Shown here in pieces: positions 26,901 to 34,031 of a stretch of 64,000 bases of DNA (its first letter is position 1; each line of letters starts with the position of its first letter). Source of the DNA: CAWBJP01 sp963789165 (GTDB taxonomy: Bacteria > Actinomycetota > Acidimicrobiia > IMCC26256 > BP-133); contig CAWBJP010000003.1 in NCBI GenBank assembly GCA_963789165.1, forward strand, positions 682,001-746,000, given 5' to 3'. The notes under the pieces were generated by a model. It was not told the origin of the DNA, did no database searches, and worked only from the letters and a program-made list of their open reading frames with translations. A program made the translations under genes and the position numbers.

Positions 26901-27767
26901 TCACTCTCGGGATCCCCGCAGGATCGAGTTTCCTTCGAAGGTGGCGGTCGAGTCCGGTTCCAGGTCGTCGAGAAGGAGCCGCCCGCTCTGGCCGAAGAAC
27001 TCGACCGGGTTGCGCCACACCACCCGGTCGACGTCGTCGTCGGAGAAACCCGCCGCCAGCATGGCCTGCGCGGTCCGGAACACCTTGAGCGGATCGGAGC
27101 GGCCCCAGTCCGCCGCGGAGTTGATGATCATCCGATCGGTTCCGTACTCGGACAGGATCCGCACCATGCGTACCTCGTCCATCTTGGTGTCGGGATAGAT
27201 GGAGAAGCCCATCCAGGAGCCCGTGTCCGCCACCACCGGGACGGTCAGTTCGTTGTTGTGGTCGATCAGGACCCGCCCCGGGTCGACGCCCGCTTCGGCC
27301 ACCAGGTCGAGGCTCCGCCGGGTCCCGGCGAGCTTGTCCCGGTGGGGCGTATGAACCAGGACGGGCAGGTCGAAGCGTCCGGCCAGAGCCACCTGGGCGG
27401 CGAAGGCATCGTCCTCCCCCGGGGTCATGGAGTCGTAGCCGACCTCCCCCACCGCCACCACCCCGTCCTTGGCCAGGTAGCGGGGCAGCAGCTCGATGAC
27501 CTCCCTGGCCAGGCGCAGATCGTTGGCCTCCTTGGGGTTGAGGGCGATGGCGCAGTGATGGCGGATGCCGAACTGCGAGGCTCGGAAGCGTTCCCAGCCC
27601 ACCAGCCCGGCGAAGTAGTCGGCGAAGCTGCCCACCGAAGTGCGGGGCTGGCCCAGCCAGAACGACGGCTCCAGCACGGCCCTGACCCCGACGTCGGCCA
27701 TGGCCTGGTAGTCGTCGGTGGTGCGCGACGTCATGTGGACGTGGGGTTCGAAGATCCTCATGACCAT
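26901..27767 (-). CDS. eboB: TatD-family metal-dependent hydrolase, EboB-like
   Basis: A 288-residue amidohydrolase-fold enzyme. Metal ligands in order: FEPHVHMTSRT (HxH), AVGEVGYD (Glu), PVLVHTPHRD (His), VLIDHNNE (His) and INSAADWGRSDP (Asp). TatD proteins are usually DNases or general hydrolases; the ebo-associated branch has unknown substrate. ATG 27767 is preferred because AAAGGAA lies six bases before it; ATG 27761 is the alternative. It follows eboA with an 11-base gap and precedes eboE with a 10-base gap, so it is an internal cistron of the ebo operon. Confidence 0.88.
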   Translation of the reverse strand: MVMRIFEPHVHMTSRTTDDYQAMADVGVRAVLEPSFWLGQPRTSVGSFADYFAGLVGWERFRASQFGIRHHCAIALNPKEANDLRLAREVIELLPRYLAKDGVVAVGEVGYDSMTPGEDDAFAAQVALAGRFDLPVLVHTPHRDKLAGTRRSLDLVAEAGVDPGRVLIDHNNELTVPVVADTGSWMGFSIYPDTKMDEVRMVRILSEYGTDRMIINSAADWGRSDPLKVFRTAQAMLAAGFSDDDVDRVVWRNPVEFFGQSGRLLLDDLEPDSTATFEGNSILRGSRE

Positions 27768-27778
27768 CGACCGTTCCT

Positions 27779-28408
27779 TTACGGAGCCTCGGATCGGTAG
27801 CGGCGGATGACCGGCCACACGTCGTCGGGCACGTCCCGGCCGGCGGCCACGCGTTCCTCCACGTAGCCCGCCAGCATGCGGGCCAGATCCGGATCGGCCC
27901 GCTCGGCGAGCCCTTCGATGCCCTCCAGCGGTATGCCCATGAACACGCATTTGAGCACCGCCTGGCGGAAAGCGGGGGCGTCGAGGTGGCGGACGGCCCA
28001 CGGACCGAGGGCGGCCGCCACCAGGCGGGGATCGTTGGTCCGCAGGGCGTCTTCCACGATGGCGGGCGCCGCGGCGGGAGCCGGGCCGTCAGCCAGCCGG
28101 CCGATCCAGCGCAGCACGGCGCGGCGCTCGTCGCTGTCCCCGTGCCGGTACAGGGCCTCGATCTCCTCGCCCACCCGCTCGCCGAGCCCGTCCAGCAGCA
28201 GAGCGCGGGCGGCGTCGTCGAGGGTCCACGCGAACAGCGCACCGTCGGACGGCACCACATCCAGCGGGTCCCGACCCACCTTCCTCCCCACGGCGGGAAA
28301 CACGCTCCCCACCGTCGCCGGCTCCGCCGCCACCTCGTCCAGGGCCGCCCTCAGCCAGGCCCAGCCCACATCGGTGGTGGCGGCCCGGACCTTCTCGCCC
28401 AGGCTCAC
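27779..28408 (-). CDS. eboA: EboA-domain protein
   Basis: A 209-residue all-helical protein matching the EboA family by its run from GWAWLRAALDEV through DPLDVVPSDGALFAW, and by its end (LARMLAGYVEERVAAGRDVP, WPVIRRYR). The segment CVFMGIPLEGIEGLAERAD is typical of family members. No catalytic motif is visible; it may be an adaptor or a helical-repeat scaffold. The GTG start at 28408 overlaps the stop of the upstream isomerase gene (GTGA), so expression is coupled. EboA is the defining member of the ebo cluster, and its presence with B, C, E and F makes the cluster assignment firm. Confidence 0.88.
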   Translation of the reverse strand: MSLGEKVRAATTDVGWAWLRAALDEVAAEPATVGSVFPAVGRKVGRDPLDVVPSDGALFAWTLDDAARALLLDGLGERVGEEIEALYRHGDSDERRAVLRWIGRLADGPAPAAAPAIVEDALRTNDPRLVAAALGPWAVRHLDAPAFRQAVLKCVFMGIPLEGIEGLAERADPDLARMLAGYVEERVAAGRDVPDDVWPVIRRYRSEAP

Positions 28409-29256
28409 GCCCGCGGCTCCGCGTGGCGCAGGAAACGGATCGAGGCGGGGACGAGCTCGTGGGCCCGGTGGCTGTCCCGGGGCAGCTCCACCGACACGAG
28501 GCCCCGGTAACCGGCTTCGAGCAGGGCGCCGAGCACGGACGGGAAGTCGATCTCGCCTTCGCCCAGCGGCAGGTGCTCGTGGACACCCTGGCGCATGTCC
28601 TCGATCTGGACGTTGACCAGGCGGGGCCCGGCCCGCTTGACGCAGGTGGCCTCGTCGTCGTCCTCGTTGACCCGGCAGTGCCCGACGTCGAGGGTGAGGC
28701 CGAGGTTCGGGGGGTCCCCCAGCGCCGCGGCCAGGCGCTCGAAGCCGTCGATCCGGTCCACCAGCATCCCCGGCTCCGGCTCGAACCCCAGGACCACGCC
28801 CGCGGTGGTGGCCTCGTCCACCAGGACCGCGCATCCCTCCACCAGCCGGTCCCAGGCGGCCTCCGCATCCGAGCCGGGCTCCGGAGTCCCGGACCAGAAG
28901 GACACCGCCTCGGCGGCCAGTTCGGCTCCGACGGCCACTGCGGCCCGCAGGTAGCGCATCCGGCGCGCCCGGCCCTCCGGCTCCGCCGAGCACAACGTGG
29001 GCTGGTGCTTGGCCCTCCGGTCGAGCACGAAGCGGGCTCCCGTCTCGATCACGACGGCCATTCCATGGGCCGCGAGGCGCCGGCGGAGGCGGTTCACGTC
29101 GTCCCGGCGATCCACCCCGAAAGGGTCCAGGTGGTGGTGGTCCAGGGTCAGGGCCACGCCGTCGTAACCCGCTTCCACCAGCAGGGCCAGGGCGTCGTCG
29201 AGCCGGTGGTCCGCCAGGCCGTTGGTGCCGTAGCCATAGCGCAGACTGGTCTTCAC
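28405..29256 (-). CDS. Sugar phosphate isomerase/epimerase-like TIM-barrel protein
   Basis: A 283-residue xylose-isomerase-like barrel distinct from EboE. Recognisable metal and substrate segments are YGTNGLADHRLDDALALL at the start, LTLDHHHLDPFG, GVVLGFEPEPGMLV, LTLDVGHCRVNED and VNVQIEDMRQGVHEHLPLG, which give the Glu/Asp/His set of the AP2/isomerase family. Actinobacterial ebo-like clusters that I recall carry such a gene, whereas the dehydroquinate-synthase-like EboD of cyanobacterial clusters is absent here. Its GTG start (29256) overlaps the prenyltransferase stop (GTGA). It may catalyse the isomerisation step of the sugar or cyclitol group attached by the prenyltransferase; this is inference. 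Confidence 0.85.
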   Translation of the reverse strand: MKTSLRYGYGTNGLADHRLDDALALLVEAGYDGVALTLDHHHLDPFGVDRRDDVNRLRRRLAAHGMAVVIETGARFVLDRRAKHQPTLCSAEPEGRARRMRYLRAAVAVGAELAAEAVSFWSGTPEPGSDAEAAWDRLVEGCAVLVDEATTAGVVLGFEPEPGMLVDRIDGFERLAAALGDPPNLGLTLDVGHCRVNEDDDEATCVKRAGPRLVNVQIEDMRQGVHEHLPLGEGEIDFPSVLGALLEAGYRGLVSVELPRDSHRAHELVPASIRFLRHAEPRA

Positions 29257-30173
29257 GTGACCGATCGGCGCCGGGCCAGGCGGCGGGCCAGAGGCCAGGC
29301 GCCGGCCACGGCCAGGGCGGCGGGGGCCGGCCCGCCGGCGGCCAGCAGACCGGCCTCCAGGGGCATGAGGGCGAGGACGCCGGTGCCGACCAGTTCCTGG
29401 AGCCGGGCCGGGCTCGGCTCGCTGACGGCCCGGCCGCCGGCCCGGCCGATCGTCCCGGCGTAGAGGCCCAGCAGTCCTCCGGCCGCGGCCCGCCGCAGGC
29501 CCCGGGAGCGGCCGCCGGGCAGGCGCCCCCGCACCAGGGCGGCCGCGGCCCCGGTCACCCCGGCGGTGGCGGCCAGGGCGGCGCCGGCCAGGCCGGGTCC
29601 CGCCCCCTGCGCCTCCCGGCGACTGACGGTGGTGACCATCACGGTGTGGGCCCCGACCACGGCGGCGGCGGGCAGGGCCCGGCGCAGCGTTCCCCGGCCC
29701 CCGACGGCGGCGCCGAGCAGGACGTCGAGACTGCGGCAGGCGGCCATGCCCAACGGCCCGGCGGGCGTGCCCTTGACGGCCAGGTCGTAGGACCACACGG
29801 CGCCGGCCAGGGGTACGGCCACGGCCAGCGCCCGCCTCCCGCCCCCCAAACCGGCCAAGGCCAGTCCGCCGGCGGAGAGGCCGGCGGCGAGCGCCAGCGC
29901 GAAGCCGGGGGTCACCCGGCCCGAGGGGATGGGCCGGCCGGGCCGCTCCCGGGCGTCGACCTCCCGGTCGGCCCAGTCGTTGAGGGCCATCCCGGAGAGG
30001 TAGAGGCAGGCCGAGGCTCCGGCGACGACCAGGCTGCGCCAGCCCAGGGGGACCCCAGCCGCGGCCGCCCCCAACCAGCCGTCGCCGGGCACGGTGAGGA
30101 CGGCGGGAAGCCGCACGAGGGCGGCCACATCGCCGGCCGCGGGCAGCGATCCGAGGCTGAGCACAGGGTTCAC
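29253..30173 (-). CDS. eboC: UbiA-family prenyltransferase, EboC / SCO3242-like
   Basis: A 306-residue polytopic membrane protein with about eight hydrophobic helices. The first aspartate motif is NDWADREVDARERPGRPIPS, a classical UbiA prenyl-diphosphate site, and the second region is YDLAVKGTPAGPLGMAACRS followed by LDVLLGAA. It would transfer an isoprenoid chain to an acceptor at the inner membrane face. EboC of known ebo clusters is a UbiA protein, and the SCO3242 family in Streptomyces is a close relative by memory. The start is GTG 30173; this is the first gene of the operon. A TANNNT box (TAGCGT, 30188-30183) lies nine bases before it and might serve a near-leaderless transcript. Confidence 0.88.
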   Translation of the reverse strand: MNPVLSLGSLPAAGDVAALVRLPAVLTVPGDGWLGAAAAGVPLGWRSLVVAGASACLYLSGMALNDWADREVDARERPGRPIPSGRVTPGFALALAAGLSAGGLALAGLGGGRRALAVAVPLAGAVWSYDLAVKGTPAGPLGMAACRSLDVLLGAAVGGRGTLRRALPAAAVVGAHTVMVTTVSRREAQGAGPGLAGAALAATAGVTGAAAALVRGRLPGGRSRGLRRAAAGGLLGLYAGTIGRAGGRAVSEPSPARLQELVGTGVLALMPLEAGLLAAGGPAPAALAVAGAWPLARRLARRRSVT

Positions 30174-30257
30174 CGGCTGGGGACGCTACCCGCCCCGCGG
30201 GCCGGCCGGTGCCCGCCCGGCTTCCCCTGGGCGTCCGCCAGCGGGCACTCTTGGGTC

Positions 30258-31763
30258 ATGAAGGAATTCCGACCGACCCGCCGCCAGGTGCTGGCCGCCG
30301 GAGCCGGCGGGTCGTTCCTGGCCGCCTTCACGCGCTGGACGGCGCCGGCCGGCGCCGCCGCCGACCCGACCCCCACCGACCCCGCCGACCTCACCCTGGT
30401 GGAGATCCTTCCCGCCCTCGAGGCCCGCCAGCTGGCCGCCCGGGAGCTGGTCGACGCCTGCATCGCCCGGGCCGAGCGCCACGAGGCGACCATCAAGGCC
30501 TTCGTCACCCCCACCTTCGACCTGGCCCGGGCCGGCGCCGCCGCGGCCGACGAGGCCCGCGCCGCGGGACGAGCGGTCGGACCCCTGGCCGGCGTCCCTC
30601 TCGGGCTGAAGGACCTCTACTACACCAAGGGGATTCCCACGACGGCCAGTTCCCGGGTCCTGGCCGACTTCGTCCCTGGCTTCGACGCCACCGTGTGGGC
30701 CCGGCTGGCGGAGGCCGGCGCCGTGCTCATGGGCAAGCTCAACACCCACGAGTTCGCCCTCGGCACCTCCTCGCCGCCGACCACCAACCCGTGGGACACG
30801 TCCCGCAACCCGGGGGGCAGCTCGGGGGGCTCGGCCGCCGCCCTGGCCGCCCGCATGGTGCCCATCGCCCTCGGCACCGACACCGGGGCCTCCATCCGCC
30901 TCCCCGCCGCGGTGTGCGGCGTGGCCGGGATCAAGCCCACCTACGGCCGCTGCTCCCGCCACGGCGTGATCAGCCTGGCCTGGTCGCTCGACTGCCCCGG
31001 CCCCATGGCCCGGCGCATCCTCGACGTGGCCCTCCTCCTCGGCCTCATGGCGGGCGCCGACCCCGCCGATCCCACCACCGTGGCCGGGCCGGCGGGCCCG
31101 TATCCCACCGGGGTGCCCGACAGCCTGACCGGAACCCGGATCGGGGTGCCCGAGACCTATTTCTGGGACGGGATCGACGCCGACATCGACCGGCTGTGCC
31201 GGGACGGTCTCTCCCGGCTGGAAGCCATGGGAGCGGAACTCGTCCCCGTCCCCATGCCCGCCTCCACCCCCGCCGTGCTGCCTGCCGGCGTCGGGCCCTA
31301 CGAGAAGACGGTGGTGGTGGAGGCGAACAGCTACCACCGCCGGCTGATGAAGGAGCGGGCCCACCTCTACTCCCCCGAGGTGCTGGCCACCATCGCTTCC
31401 GGAGAGGGCGTCTCCGGGCCCGAGTACGTGGACTGCCAGCGCCTGCGGGCCACCTGGTCCCGGGAATGGCGGGCAACGTTCGTTTCGTTACGGCTCGATG
31501 CCGTGGCCAGCCCGGTGGTCCCGGCTCCGCCCGGGCCCCAGACGCCGTCCCAGAGCGTCGCCGCCGGACCATCGTTCAACCTGACCAAACCGTGGAACGC
31601 CAACGGGTTCCCCGCCCTGTCCGTCCCCGTCGGCCTCGATTCCCGGGGCCTGCCCGTCGGCCTCCAGCTGGCCGGCCTGCCCCTGGAGGAGGCCCGCATC
31701 CTGTCCATCGCCGCCGCTCTCGACGAGGACGTCCGCTTCTTCACCCAGACGCCGCCGCTATGA
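30258..31763 (+). CDS. Amidase signature enzyme with Tat signal
   Basis: A 501-residue amidase. The ATG at 30258 puts a twin-arginine motif (TRRQVLAAGAGG) at residues 7-18 followed by a hydrophobic stretch and an AGAAA-type cleavage site, so it is exported folded. The Ser-cisSer-Lys triad is present: Lys118 in PLGLKDLYY, the cis serine in NPGGSSGGSAAALAA, and the nucleophile in GTDTGASIRLP, where the usual second Gly is Ala. Family enzymes hydrolyse amides, aryl-acylamides or act like GatA; an exported version may cleave an external amide. It is divergent from the ebo operon with 84 bases between starts, so shared control is possible. Confidence 0.88.
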   Translation: MKEFRPTRRQVLAAGAGGSFLAAFTRWTAPAGAAADPTPTDPADLTLVEILPALEARQLAARELVDACIARAERHEATIKAFVTPTFDLARAGAAAADEARAAGRAVGPLAGVPLGLKDLYYTKGIPTTASSRVLADFVPGFDATVWARLAEAGAVLMGKLNTHEFALGTSSPPTTNPWDTSRNPGGSSGGSAAALAARMVPIALGTDTGASIRLPAAVCGVAGIKPTYGRCSRHGVISLAWSLDCPGPMARRILDVALLLGLMAGADPADPTTVAGPAGPYPTGVPDSLTGTRIGVPETYFWDGIDADIDRLCRDGLSRLEAMGAELVPVPMPASTPAVLPAGVGPYEKTVVVEANSYHRRLMKERAHLYSPEVLATIASGEGVSGPEYVDCQRLRATWSREWRATFVSLRLDAVASPVVPAPPGPQTPSQSVAAGPSFNLTKPWNANGFPALSVPVGLDSRGLPVGLQLAGLPLEEARILSIAAALDEDVRFFTQTPPL

Positions 31764-31948
31764 CCACCACGCCAGCCGACGGCTCCGCTCCGGGCGGTCC
31801 GGGCGATCGCCCGGGAATCCCCCTCGAGGCCGAGCCCTTCCTGTTCTTCCACGCCCTGCTGGCCGGCGCCGCCATCCCCATCACCGGCGACGGCGCCGAC
31901 CCACCCCTGCTGGAGGAGGAACCGGCCGTCTGGCCCTCCTGCACCTAG
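31760..31948 (+). CDS. Small hypothetical protein coupled to the amidase
   Basis: A 62-residue acidic, proline-rich protein whose ATG overlaps the amidase stop (ATGA). The core FLFFHALLAGAAIPITGDG is hydrophobic enough for a short membrane-associated helix. No homologous family is recognised. Coupling and clean codon use make it a likely real gene, perhaps an accessory to the amidase. Its stop lies only three bases before the right end of the miniature IS200/IS605-like element. Confidence 0.5.
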   Translation: MTTTPADGSAPGGPGDRPGIPLEAEPFLFFHALLAGAAIPITGDGADPPLLEEEPAVWPSCT

Positions 31949-31963
31949 ACGTTGACCTCCTCC

Positions 31964-31979
31964 CACGGCTGAAGCCGTG
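31964..31979. repeat. Subterminal hairpin of the IS605-like element (right end)
   Basis: Perfect 6-bp stem CACGGC/GCCGTG with loop TGAA, flanked by CCC on one side and a degenerate AGA on the other. Confidence 0.6.
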
Positions 31980-32225
31980 AGAGTCCCTTCGGAGGCACGC
32001 TCACGCTGCCTCCATCCGGGTGGTTCGCGTTTCACGGCCGTGCCCTACTGCGCAAGAAGGCTCCACGCGCTGCCACCCCAAGCCCTGGGGCGGTACTTCG
32101 CTCGAACGGGACGGGCACACCTGCTCTCCTGCGACGACCGGCTTGGTTCTCGTCGGCCACCACCCAGATCGTACGCCGGGGGTGTGACAAAAACTCCGGG
32201 GCTCCGCCCCGGCTGTCGCCTTTGA

Positions 32226-32245
32226 CCCACGGCTGAAGCCGTGGG
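32226..32245. repeat. Subterminal hairpin of the IS605-like element (left end)
   Basis: Perfect 8-bp stem CCCACGGC/GCCGTGGG with loop TGAA, the same core as the other end. Confidence 0.6.
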
Positions 32246-32263
32246 CTTGCGGCTCACTCTCGG

Positions 32264-32476
32264 TCAGAGAATCCCGCTGCTCCCGTGGGGCGTCCCGCCT
32301 TCAGAGGTGAGGCGATCGGCGGCGACGGACAGTGCCGCCTGGAGGCGGTCGATGCGCTCCTCGAGCTCCATCACGTCGACGTAACGCCGCGCCGTCTGGG
32401 CGTCGTAGAGCCGGGCCACGGTCTGGACGAGCTGGCGCTCCAGCCCGGCGATCAGGTCTTCCAGGGGTGACGTCAT
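32264..32476 (-). CDS. Small coiled-coil hypothetical protein
   Basis: A 70-residue protein starting at ATG 32476. It consists almost entirely of heptad-like helix (LIAGLERQLVQTVARLYDAQ, MELEERIDRLQAALSVAADR), so a short dimeric coiled coil is likely. No signal peptide. It is 49 bases downstream of the DUF3048 gene end and on the same strand, but its own promoter cannot be seen. Function unknown. Confidence 0.55.
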   Translation of the reverse strand: MTSPLEDLIAGLERQLVQTVARLYDAQTARRYVDVMELEERIDRLQAALSVAADRLTSEGGTPHGSSGIL

Positions 32477-32525
32477 GCGGGGCCATTACCCGCCCGCCCC
32501 GGAAATGATTCAGCGCCGGGCGAAC

Positions 32526-33548
32526 TTAGCGAATGGTGAGGTTGCCGGGAGGCACGAGCTCGATCCAGGTCCGTCCCGGCGTGAGCTTGATGGTCGCCCC
32601 GTTGGCGTCCTTGTAGCTGGTGATGGCGGCGGCATCGGGCCGGCTCCAGCGCCCCCGCACCAGCTTCCCGTCCGTCAGGACCACGAGCTCGCCCTCCCCG
32701 ATCAGCTCGGCTTCCGGGACCTCCGCCCCCGACCGGTCGCGGAGCCCGGTGTTGCGGTAGGGCACGACCTGGAGGACGACGTTCTCCGGCGCGGCCCGCT
32801 TCCCGGCCGCGTCGACGTGGGGGGTGCCGTTCTGGGTCCGGGCGAAGCCCTTGGCTGCGGGGTCCCATTCGTAGACGACCTCGGTGCGGACCTTGTCCTT
32901 CCACAGGGCCTGGACCACGGGGGCCGGATCTCCGGCCGGCGCCGGCTCCCCCACGGCCCGGTAGGCGAAGAGCGGCGCCGGCGGCGTGGCCCCGGCCGGG
33001 GCCCGGGCCACCATGGCATCGGTGCCGGAGAACAGGTTGTAGAGCGCCGGGCGACCCTTCTCCCGCCGGTAGATGTCGGGAATCCGGCCCACCCCGACGT
33101 CCACCAGTGGCGACGTCCGGAGGAGTTCGGCGAAGACGGCGTTGGCCCCGGAGTAGGCGAAGAGCGGCTTGCCCAGCTGGGTGGAGAAGATGATGTCGGT
33201 CGAGCGGGCGCTGCGCACCGGGCCGACGGTGGGGGCGTCGGCCGAGTGGAAGACGGCGGCGAAACGGGTGATACCACCCTCCACGCCCTCCTCCAACACC
33301 ACGTCGGCCTCGTTGATCCCCGCTTGGGGCCGCCCCTTGGGGGCGTTGTCGAGCTTGACCACCAGCCCCGGGCGTCCAGCCCGGGCCGGGTCGGAGGGGA
33401 GTCCGGTCAGCGCGTAGGTGTCGGGGGCCGGCGGCGGCAGGGTGGTGGCCGTGGTGCTGGACGTGGGCTTGGGGGTGGCCTTCTCGTCGCCCCCGCCACA
33501 GGCGGCGGCGAGCGCGACGAACCCGAGGGCGAGAGCTCTGACTTTCAC
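32526..33548 (-). CDS. DUF3048 domain lipoprotein (YerB-like)
   Basis: A 340-residue exported lipoprotein. The short signal ends in the lipobox LAAAC at about residue 17, followed by a Thr/Pro linker. The body has the YerB/DUF3048 pattern: TYALTGLPSDPARAGRPGLV, NEADVVLEEGVEGGITRFAA, GPVRSARSTDIIF and, near the C-terminus, GRWSRPDAAAITSYKDANG with RTWIELVP. The family is common in Gram-positive cell envelopes and has no settled role. The start is GTG 33548, overlapping the rpiB stop (GTGA), which argues for co-expression with rpiB. Confidence 0.85.
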   Translation of the reverse strand: MKVRALALGFVALAAACGGGDEKATPKPTSSTTATTLPPPAPDTYALTGLPSDPARAGRPGLVVKLDNAPKGRPQAGINEADVVLEEGVEGGITRFAAVFHSADAPTVGPVRSARSTDIIFSTQLGKPLFAYSGANAVFAELLRTSPLVDVGVGRIPDIYRREKGRPALYNLFSGTDAMVARAPAGATPPAPLFAYRAVGEPAPAGDPAPVVQALWKDKVRTEVVYEWDPAAKGFARTQNGTPHVDAAGKRAAPENVVLQVVPYRNTGLRDRSGAEVPEAELIGEGELVVLTDGKLVRGRWSRPDAAAITSYKDANGATIKLTPGRTWIELVPPGNLTIR

Positions 33549-34003
33549 GACCGGTTGCACTCCTCGACTTCGATCACGGCCAACTGGGCGATCCGACGTT
33601 GGTGGCGCCCTCCCTCGAAGGGGGTCGCCAGGAAGAGATCCAAGATGGCCAGAGCCAGCCCGTCGCCCAGGATCCGGCCGCCGAGGCCGAGGACGTTGGC
33701 GTCGTTGTGGGACCGGGCCAGGCGGGCGGTGTACTCGTTCAGGCACAGCGCGGCCCGCACCCCCCGGACCTTGTTGGCCGCCATCGTCTCGCCCTGACCG
33801 CTGCCCCCGAGCACGACGCCGAAGTCGGCCTGCCCGGCGGCGACGGCACGGCCGGCGGCGGCACAGATGGGGGGATAGTCCACCGGCTCCTCGGAGTCGG
33901 TCCCGAGGTCGTTGACCTCGTGTCCGGACTTCTCCAGGTGCGCGACCACTACCTGCTTCAGAGCGAAACCGGCGTGGTCGGCGGCGACAACGATGCGGGG
34001 CAT
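33545..34003 (-). CDS. rpiB: Ribose-5-phosphate isomerase B
   Basis: A 152-residue RpiB/LacAB enzyme that interconverts ribose-5-phosphate and ribulose-5-phosphate in the pentose phosphate pathway. The N-terminal VVAADHAGFALKQ with its substrate-binding Asp-His, GVVLGGSGQGETMAANK for the anion hole, and RSHNDANVLGLGGR are diagnostic. The catalytic position that is Cys in E. coli RpiB appears as Ser/Gly in GGSGQG, as in actinobacterial RpiB, where a Glu takes over. It overlaps the DUF3048 lipoprotein gene and is preceded by the convergent-free end of the GH26-like gene on the same strand after 28 bases. Confidence 0.93.
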   Translation of the reverse strand: MPRIVVAADHAGFALKQVVVAHLEKSGHEVNDLGTDSEEPVDYPPICAAAGRAVAAGQADFGVVLGGSGQGETMAANKVRGVRAALCLNEYTARLARSHNDANVLGLGGRILGDGLALAILDLFLATPFEGGRHQRRIAQLAVIEVEECNRS

Positions 34004-34031
34004 CCCTCCACTGTAGGAGGGCCCGCCCGCC

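Larger units (their letters stand above)
31951..32245 (-). mobile_element. Miniature IS200/IS605-like element (both hairpin ends, no transposase)
   Basis: About 295 bases are bracketed by two copies of a subterminal hairpin, CACGGCTGAAGCCGTG: one at 31964-31979, the other inside CCCACGGCTGAAGCCGTGGG at 32226-32245. Read on the minus strand, the end near 31951 has the form GGGACTCTCACGG, hairpin, GGGAGGAGGTCAA, which matches the usual right end of IS200/IS605/IS1341 elements carrying tnpB. The hairpins are in the same orientation, as expected for this non-TIR group, which transposes as single strands. There is no tnpA or intact tnpB; a plus-strand frame of 82 codons inside is Arg/Pro-rich and probably not coding. 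In complete elements the region before the right end yields the omegaRNA guide, so an orphan RNA might persist. Confidence 0.6.

Noticed and set aside
31977..32225. 82-codon frame inside the IS605-like element as a gene
   Set aside because: Arg/Pro-rich, no ribosome-binding site and contained between the element's hairpins; a remnant of tnpB was considered but no TnpB motif is readable.
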